The notes beneath the pieces are model-generated. The model was not told the DNA's origin. It made no database searches and worked only from the letters and a program-made list of their open reading frames with translations. The position numbers and the translations under genes were made by a program. Shown in pieces: positions 59,167-64,000 of a stretch of 64,000 nucleotides of DNA; the stretch's first letter is position 1, and each line of letters starts with the position of its first letter. This DNA comes from Streptomyces sp. ISL-87 (GTDB taxonomy: Bacteria > Actinomycetota > Actinomycetes > Streptomycetales > Streptomycetaceae). The stretch covers positions 1 through 64,000 of the forward strand of contig NZ_JAGGOY010000012.1 in NCBI RefSeq assembly GCF_018614095.1, written 5' to 3'.

Positions 59167-60948
59167 TCACCGGGTGACCAGCTCGTCCGGTTCGGACGCG
59201 GCGGGGGGTGTCGGCGGGGGCGGTGGGGGCGGGGGCGGTGGGGGCGGCGGCTCGGCCAGGTCGCGGCCGCGCTGGCGGGGGGCGCGCACCACGGCGCGGG
59301 CCGTGCGCCGGCCGTGCGCCGGTACCCCGCGCAGCGCCCGGGCGCCCTTGTCCGCGCCCCGCCCCAGGAAGGCGGCGAGCATCGCCAGGAACGGCCGCAG
59401 GTCGTCGGCGGCGAACCACGCGGCCTCCACCCGCCCCCGCTCCCCCCGCGACACCACCCGCACAGGCCCGGGCCGCACGCCCGGCGACTCCACGCGCCGC
59501 TCGACGGGTTCACCGGGGCCCGAACCCGAACCCGAACCGAAGCCGGAGCCGGAGCCGAAGGCCGAGCCAGGCCCGGAGCCGACACCGGAGCCCAAGCCGG
59601 ACCCGGAGCCCGAGCCGAAGGCCGAGCCAGGCCCGGAGCCGACACCGGAGCCCAAGCCGGACCCGGAGCCCAAGCCGGACCCGGAGCCCAAGCCGGAGCC
59701 AGGACCGGAGCCCGAGCCCAATCCAGGCCCGGAGCCCAAGCCAGACCCGGAGCCCGAGCCGGGGGCCGGGTTCGGGTTCGGGCGGCGGCCAGCCGGGACG
59801 GACGGTACTCCCTGATCCGGAGCGGGCGGCGCCTCCCGTTTGCGGCCCGGCAGGGCGCCGGGCTCGCGGCGGAACGGGAGTTGACGCCCCCGTACCGCCG
59901 CCAGCAGCGCGTAGTTCTCCGCGACGAACACCCGCCCCGGCCCGCCCGACGGCTCCGGGACCCGTTGCCCCGTCAGGTCCAGGTACATCGCCTGTACGAC
60001 GTCCAGCCCGCCCGCGTCCGTGAAGAGCCGGAACTGCGCCCCGGGGCGGGGGTTGAAGTCCACCAGCCGGAAGCACCCCCGCTCGTCCCGGCGGAAGTCG
60101 AGGTCCAGGATCCCCTGGTAGCCCAGCTGTTCGGCGATCCGCAGCCCCGCCTCCTCCACCGCGGGATCCGGCAGCCACCGCCCCACGGCCGTCAGCCCCG
60201 TCCGCACCGGCCAGGACAGCTCCTTGCGCCCCGACCCCGCGAGCAGCGGATGCCCGCCCCGCGTGAAGGCGCCGTGGAAGAACCAGTCGGTGTCCGCCCC
60301 CGCCGGCAGGAACCGCTGGAGCAGCAGCCGGCTCCCGGCCTCGGCGGAACGGTCGTACAGCCGCCGTGCCTCGGCGGCGGTGAGCACGAGGGTGGTGCTG
60401 CGCAGGCCCGTGCCCGACGGCAGCAGCCAAGGCCGGCTCCACTTCGCCACCGCCGGCAGCCCCAGCCGCCACGCGGCCTCCGCCGCCTCGGCCCCGCTCG
60501 ACGGGATCACCGTCTCCGGGTGCGGGATGTCCCACCGCGCGCACAGCCGGGACAGCTCCGCCTTGTCGGCCACCCGCGCGGGCAGCCCGTCCGGCTGATG
60601 GGGAATCCGGAACCGGTCCCCGAGCATCGGCGCGATCCGCGCGACCGCGATCGCGCTCAGGTCGTCCATCGCGACCAGAACCGCCGGGCGCCCGATGCGC
60701 TCCGAGACCCCGGTCAGGCACTCCAGCAGCGCCTCCGGCGCCTCGGGATCCACCCCTCCGTCAGGAACGGGGTGCACGGCGCGCAGATATCGCGAACGCC
60801 CCATGGGACCTCCCCCGGCCTCGACGACGGCATGGACCTCCACGCCCTTGCGCCCAAGGGATCTGACGGCGCCGAGGGTTCCGTGGTGGAACGGATTCCG
60901 ATCGAGTCTGAGCAGAACTGCAGGCACAAGGTTGCCGAACGCGTGCAT
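59167..60948 (-). CDS. ATP-grasp ligase with long Gly-Ser repeat insert and polyproline tail
   Basis: A 593-residue ATP-grasp enzyme, likely forming a carboxylate-amine bond. The core spans residues 1 to about 370: [67 protein letters not shown] and the metal-binding [23 protein letters not shown]. After it comes about 100 residues of [19 protein letters not shown] repeats, then a short conserved-looking block ([17 protein letters not shown]) and a run of 13 prolines. ATG 60948 is chosen. GTG 60966 is an alternative. The repeat lies in the frame, without stops, so the insert is translated. Confidence 0.85.
   Translation of the reverse strand: MHAFGNLVPAVLLRLDRNPFHHGTLGAVRSLGRKGVEVHAVVEAGGGPMGRSRYLRAVHPVPDGGVDPEAPEALLECLTGVSERIGRPAVLVAMDDLSAIAVARIAPMLGDRFRIPHQPDGLPARVADKAELSRLCARWDIPHPETVIPSSGAEAAEAAWRLGLPAVAKWSRPWLLPSGTGLRSTTLVLTAAEARRLYDRSAEAGSRLLLQRFLPAGADTDWFFHGAFTRGGHPLLAGSGRKELSWPVRTGLTAVGRWLPDPAVEEAGLRIAEQLGYQGILDLDFRRDERGCFRLVDFNPRPGAQFRLFTDAGGLDVVQAMYLDLTGQRVPEPSGGPGRVFVAENYALLAAVRGRQLPFRREPGALPGRKREAPPAPDQGVPSVPAGRRPNPNPAPGSGSGSGLGSGPGLGSGSGPGSGLGSGSGLGSGSGLGSGVGSGPGSAFGSGSGSGLGSGVGSGPGSAFGSGSGFGSGSGSGPGEPVERRVESPGVRPGPVRVVSRGERGRVEAAWFAADDLRPFLAMLAAFLGRGADKGARALRGVPAHGRRTARAVVRAPRQRGRDLAEPPPPPPPPPPPPPTPPAASEPDELVTR
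59521..59766. repeat. CCCGGAGCC(C/G)AAGCCG(G/A) tandem repeats inside the ATP-grasp gene
   Basis: Hexamer-based units encode Gly-Ser/Gly-Leu repeats on the minus strand. A block of about 60 bp ([26 protein letters not shown]) is present twice (59561-59620 and 59609-59668 regions), showing recent duplication. Confidence 0.8.
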
Positions 60949-61098
60949 GGGAACGGTGTCTTTCACCTAGTCGGACCAAGCGGGGATGGTGCGCACCTGC
61001 GAATGGCCTATGCAGCGGTCAACGGACAGGCCATTCGTCAGATCTGATGTCTAACCTCTTTGGTAAGCACACCGATTCGGGAAAGCTCGGGAGACGCC

Positions 61099-62646
61099 AT
61101 GCCCAGACCAGGCCGCCGACTGGCGAGCACCTGCATCGGTACGGTCACGGCCGGACTGCTTGCTACCGGCGCCGCCCTCGCGGCGCCCGAGGACGACCAG
61201 CCCCAGGGCTCCGACATCGCCATGGGCGCCTATCTCGACTACGGGCCGCCCGGGGTCGCCCGGATCCCGTACCTGTCGCGCTGGCTGGGCGGCAAGGAGA
61301 TCCGGGTCGGCCACACCTATCTGCCCGGCGACCGGTGGGCCGGCATCGAGGGACGCGTCAGCTTCCTCGAGGACTGGGCGGAGTGGCGCCAGGAGAAGGA
61401 CGACCGGATGTTCGTCCTGAACGTCCCCATGCAGGCGCACAACGAGGACCGGGTGCCGGACTACCAGGTGGCCCAGCTGATCAGGGCGGGCGCGGAGGGC
61501 GCGTACGACCGGCACTTCACGAGGCTGGCCGAGCGCCTGGTGGAGCTGGGCGTCCCGGACACGGTGATCGTGCTCGGCTGGGAGATGAACGGCGTCACGT
61601 ACACCCATCGCTGCGCGCCGGACCCGGAGAACTGGAAGGCGTACTGGAGGCGCATCGTCAACGCGATGCGCGCCGTGCCCGGGCAGGAGTTCAAGTTCGA
61701 CTTCGCCCCGAACCGGGGTTCGGACGCGATCGGCTGGACCAGGTGCTACCCGGGCGACGACGTGGTCGACGTCGTCGGAATGGATTCGTACGACCAGGCT
61801 CCGGGCCGGACCTTCGACGACCAGGTCACCCAGCCGTACGGGCTCCAGGACCATGTCGACTTCGCGAAGGCGCACGGCAAAGAGATCTCGTACCCGGAGT
61901 GGGGGCTGTTCCGGCGCGGGGACAATCCGGAGTACGTACGGCGCATGCTGAAGTGGATCGAGCAGCACAAGCCGCTCTACCACACCCTCACCGACTACTG
62001 CCCGCACGGCGTGTGGCAGTGCAAGGCGAACCCGGAGTCCGCGAAGGCCTTCCGCGCCGCGCTGACCCCGGAGAGGCCCGGCCCGGTGATCCCGACGCCG
62101 GTGGTGCCGACGCCGGTCATCCCGACCCCGGTCATCCCCACGCCGGTCATCCCGACGCCCGTGGTTCCGACCCCGCAGATCCCGACGCCCGAGATCCCGA
62201 CGCCGCAGATCCCGACGCCCTCGCCGGTGATCCCGACGCCCGAGATCCCGCTCCCGGTCACCCCGAGCCCGCTGGTCCCCAGCCCGGAGATCCCGGCCCC
62301 GGCCAGCCCGAGCCCGGTCAAGCCCAGCCCGGAGATCCCGGCGCCGGCCAGCCCCAGCCCGGTAAAGCCGAGCCCGGTGAAGCCGAGCCCCGAGCCCAGC
62401 CCGCTGGTGCCGAGTCCCGAGGTCCCGGCGCCCGTGCCCTCGCCGGTGGCACCGAGTCCGAGTCCGACCCCGAGCCCGGTCACACCGAAGCCGCAGCCCG
62501 AGCCGGCCAAGCCTCTGCCCGTCCCGAACAGCACGCAGTGGTGCGTGCCGCTCAACTTCGGCGAGTGGCTCTCCAAGCTGGTCGGCAAGCAGTCCTTCTG
62601 CATTGAGCTCGGCTGGGCCAAGGCCTCCGATTTCTGGCCGTTCTAG
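61099..62646 (+). CDS. Secreted GH26-like glycoside hydrolase with Pro-Thr repeat stalk
   Basis: A 515-residue exported protein. The signal peptide (about 1-29, ending ALAAP) precedes a TIM-barrel domain to about residue 330. The likely acid/base is Glu162 in LGWEMNG and the likely nucleophile is Glu267 in ISYPEWGLF, the arrangement of GH26-type mannanases/endoglucanases. Residues about 340-470 are a repetitive stalk of IPTPVVPTP and PAPASPSPVKPSP units. A short C-terminal module with two Cys (QWCVPLNFGEWLSKLVGKQSFC) follows. ATG 61099 has GGGAG 6 nt upstream. It is divergent from the ATP-grasp gene. Confidence 0.87.
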   Translation: MPRPGRRLASTCIGTVTAGLLATGAALAAPEDDQPQGSDIAMGAYLDYGPPGVARIPYLSRWLGGKEIRVGHTYLPGDRWAGIEGRVSFLEDWAEWRQEKDDRMFVLNVPMQAHNEDRVPDYQVAQLIRAGAEGAYDRHFTRLAERLVELGVPDTVIVLGWEMNGVTYTHRCAPDPENWKAYWRRIVNAMRAVPGQEFKFDFAPNRGSDAIGWTRCYPGDDVVDVVGMDSYDQAPGRTFDDQVTQPYGLQDHVDFAKAHGKEISYPEWGLFRRGDNPEYVRRMLKWIEQHKPLYHTLTDYCPHGVWQCKANPESAKAFRAALTPERPGPVIPTPVVPTPVIPTPVIPTPVIPTPVVPTPQIPTPEIPTPQIPTPSPVIPTPEIPLPVTPSPLVPSPEIPAPASPSPVKPSPEIPAPASPSPVKPSPVKPSPEPSPLVPSPEVPAPVPSPVAPSPSPTPSPVTPKPQPEPAKPLPVPNSTQWCVPLNFGEWLSKLVGKQSFCIELGWAKASDFWPF

Positions 62647-62675
62647 GCGCGGCCAGCGCACCGGCACCGGTCGGG

Positions 62676-63818
62676 TCATCGCACGCGCAGTTCGTTCAGC
62701 CGCGCCCGCCAGTCCCTGGCGGCCGGCAGCGCCTCGCGCAGCACGTCCACCGCCCGCTCACGCCCCGTCACCTGCGACTCGTGCAGCCGCAGCAGGGGCG
62801 TGAGCGCGGTCGTGGCCAGCAGGAACCGCTGGTTGACGACCGTGTCGGGCCGCCAGTGGTTCTTGTACGGCTCGTTGCCGCGCAAGAAGCTCACCACCGG
62901 GTGGCCCTCCGCGAGGGCCCGGCCCGCCTCGTAACGCAGCAGCAGCGTCGTCACGTCCACCTTCCGCGCCCGCAGGTCCGGGTCGGCCCCGTACAGGTAG
63001 CCCCCGCTCAGCGCGGCCGACAGCAGCGTGACGTTGGCGGCGACCACCTTCCCGTCGAGCCGGAACTCCGTGAGCCGCCCTTCCCCGGCCCGCACCATCC
63101 GCCGGGTGGCCCGGGTCAGGTGCTCGGCGAACCGGGGCTTGAGGTGCTCGGGGGTCACCCCGCGGCCGCGCCACTGCTTCTCGTGCAGCCGCAGCAGCGT
63201 GCGTACCGCGCGCGGTACCTCTTGCTCGGTGACCTCGCGCTCCTCGATCCCTGCCGCGTCGGTCTTGCGCAGCTTGGCCCGTACCCGCTGGCCGCCCGAG
63301 GCCGGCATCCGCTTGACCAGCTCGTCGAACGGCAGCGCGGGCAGCTCCATACAGGTGGAGTCGGCCAGCCTGGTGCGGACCCCGGGCCATGCCTCGAACA
63401 CCGCCTCGGCGGCGGCCCCGGGGCGTACCTCGCGCAAGTCGACCACCGCGCCGCGGGCGGCCCGGTGCAGGCCTCGGGCCAGGGCCGGGACGACCTGGTC
63501 GGCGTGCTCCGCGGCCACGAGCACGTCGAAGTAGTCGGTGATTCCGCCGCCGAGCGGCACGAGCAGCGGCAGCGGCCGGTGTACGAGCATCAGCGCGGCC
63601 GCGCCGACCAGCTCGTCGCCGCGCCGCACGAGGACGATCCGGAGCCGGCCGTCCTTCCCGTAGGACAGCCACCAGGAGTGCAGCCAGGCGTGGTTCTGGA
63701 ACGGGGTGGCGGTGGGGCAGTCGCGGACGAGCCGGTTCCACGGCTCCTCCAGCGTGGCGAACTGCCGGGGATCGCGGCACAGGGTCACCGACAGGGCCCC
63801 GGCGGAGCCCGTCGTCAT
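62676..63818 (-). CDS. GNAT/FemAB-like acyltransferase (BioF2/CelD-like)
   Basis: A 380-residue transferase of the GNAT-superfamily BioF2-like group found in polysaccharide clusters. It has an N-terminal lobe (PFQNHAWLHSWWLSYGKDGRLRIVLVRRG) and a C-terminal GNAT lobe with LLRLHEKQWRGRG, FRLDGKVVAANVTLLSAALSGGYLYGADPDL and LLLRYEAGRALAEGHPVVSFLRGNEPYKNHW. The ATG overlaps the upstream stop by 4 nt (ATGA). A role in acylating a surface glycan or peptide is inferred from family and context. Confidence 0.88.
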   Translation of the reverse strand: MTTGSAGALSVTLCRDPRQFATLEEPWNRLVRDCPTATPFQNHAWLHSWWLSYGKDGRLRIVLVRRGDELVGAAALMLVHRPLPLLVPLGGGITDYFDVLVAAEHADQVVPALARGLHRAARGAVVDLREVRPGAAAEAVFEAWPGVRTRLADSTCMELPALPFDELVKRMPASGGQRVRAKLRKTDAAGIEEREVTEQEVPRAVRTLLRLHEKQWRGRGVTPEHLKPRFAEHLTRATRRMVRAGEGRLTEFRLDGKVVAANVTLLSAALSGGYLYGADPDLRARKVDVTTLLLRYEAGRALAEGHPVVSFLRGNEPYKNHWRPDTVVNQRFLLATTALTPLLRLHESQVTGRERAVDVLREALPAARDWRARLNELRVR

Positions 63819-64000
63819 CGCGCGGACTCCTTCTCCTTGGCCTCGGCGTGCTCACCCTGGGCGGGCAGCGAGGCGAACTCGCCGGCCACCGCGTCGACGG
63901 CGGCGTCCTCACGCTCCTCGCGCTCCTCGCGCCGCCGCGCGGGCCTCGCCAGCAGCCACAGCCCGCCGAGCAGCCCACCGGCGCACAGGCCGACGGCCCC
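63815..64000 (-). CDS. C-terminal end of a membrane protein (truncated by window edge)
   Basis: The last 61 residues of a gene entering from the right edge. A hydrophobic segment (AVGLCAGGLLGGLWLLA) is followed by a charged cytoplasmic tail rich in Arg/Glu (RRREEREEREDAA) and ending KEKESAR. This layout suits the last helix and tail of a Wzz-type chain-length or lipopolysaccharide-synthesis protein, but too little is visible to name it. Its stop overlaps the GNAT start, so the two are coupled. Confidence 0.65.
   Translation of the reverse strand, partial: GAVGLCAGGLLGGLWLLARPARRREEREEREDAAVDAVAGEFASLPAQGEHAEAKEKESAR

Overview
The window is very GC-rich, almost fully coding DNA with GTG/TTG starts, strong third-position GC bias and many 4-base ATGA/GTGA gene overlaps. 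An SsgA-like sporulation protein, a tricorn protease, a mannosyltransferase of the PMT family and the gephyrin-like Glp/GlpR cell-division pair point to the chromosome of a Streptomyces or close relative. The order tatD-rsmI-pmt-PBP-ssgE is one I associate with the conserved Streptomyces core.

Left part (1-20.5 kb): a truncated Trp-repeat protein downstream of tatD, a zinc-ribbon protein, rsmI and divergent pmt, a short interval with a decayed TnpB-like fragment, then small enzymes, a penicillin-binding protein, a YbaK-type deacylase and a serine hydrolase. A three-gene ECF metal importer (M/N fusion, Q, O) follows. Its promoter carries a close match to the nickel-sensor Nur box, so nickel rather than cobalt is the likely substrate. 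Next come ssgE, an MMPL pump with its TetR repressor, and tricorn protease.

Middle (20.5-44.5 kb): a translationally coupled Baeyer-Villiger monooxygenase / alpha-beta hydrolase / SDR cassette facing a MerR regulator; exonuclease III and a GNAT gene; a cluster of degenerate intergenic repeats; a CoA transferase; a less GC-rich gene of unknown function beside tRNA-Ala(CGC); then the run galU-glp-moaC-mog-GNAT-glpR, which mixes molybdenum-cofactor genes with cell-division genes. Folate cyclo-ligase, a penicillin acylase, a K+/H+ antiporter, an MFS exporter with a long leader, an FmdB zinc-ribbon gene behind a CIRCE-like element, MTA phosphorylase, a decayed OMP-decarboxylase-like fragment, an SAF/CpaB-like protein and MscL follow.

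Right part (45-64 kb): a five-gene operon encodes a membrane-bound molybdo-iron-sulfur-Rieske-cytochrome b complex of unknown substrate behind an 18-bp dyad. Then come LtrA-like and P450 genes, small secreted proteins, a PAS-GAF-SpoIIE-ATPase phosphatase, and a cell-surface locus (FAD oxidoreductase, ATP-grasp ligase with a Gly-Ser repeat insert, GH26-like secreted hydrolase with Pro-Thr repeats, GNAT/FemAB-like transferase and the tail of a membrane protein) that looks like the edge of a polysaccharide cluster.

A recurring signal is a -10 hexamer of form TANNNT placed 6-7 nt before the start codon without a Shine-Dalgarno, seen at eight genes, which predicts leaderless mRNAs. Two further genes appear to use CTG starts.
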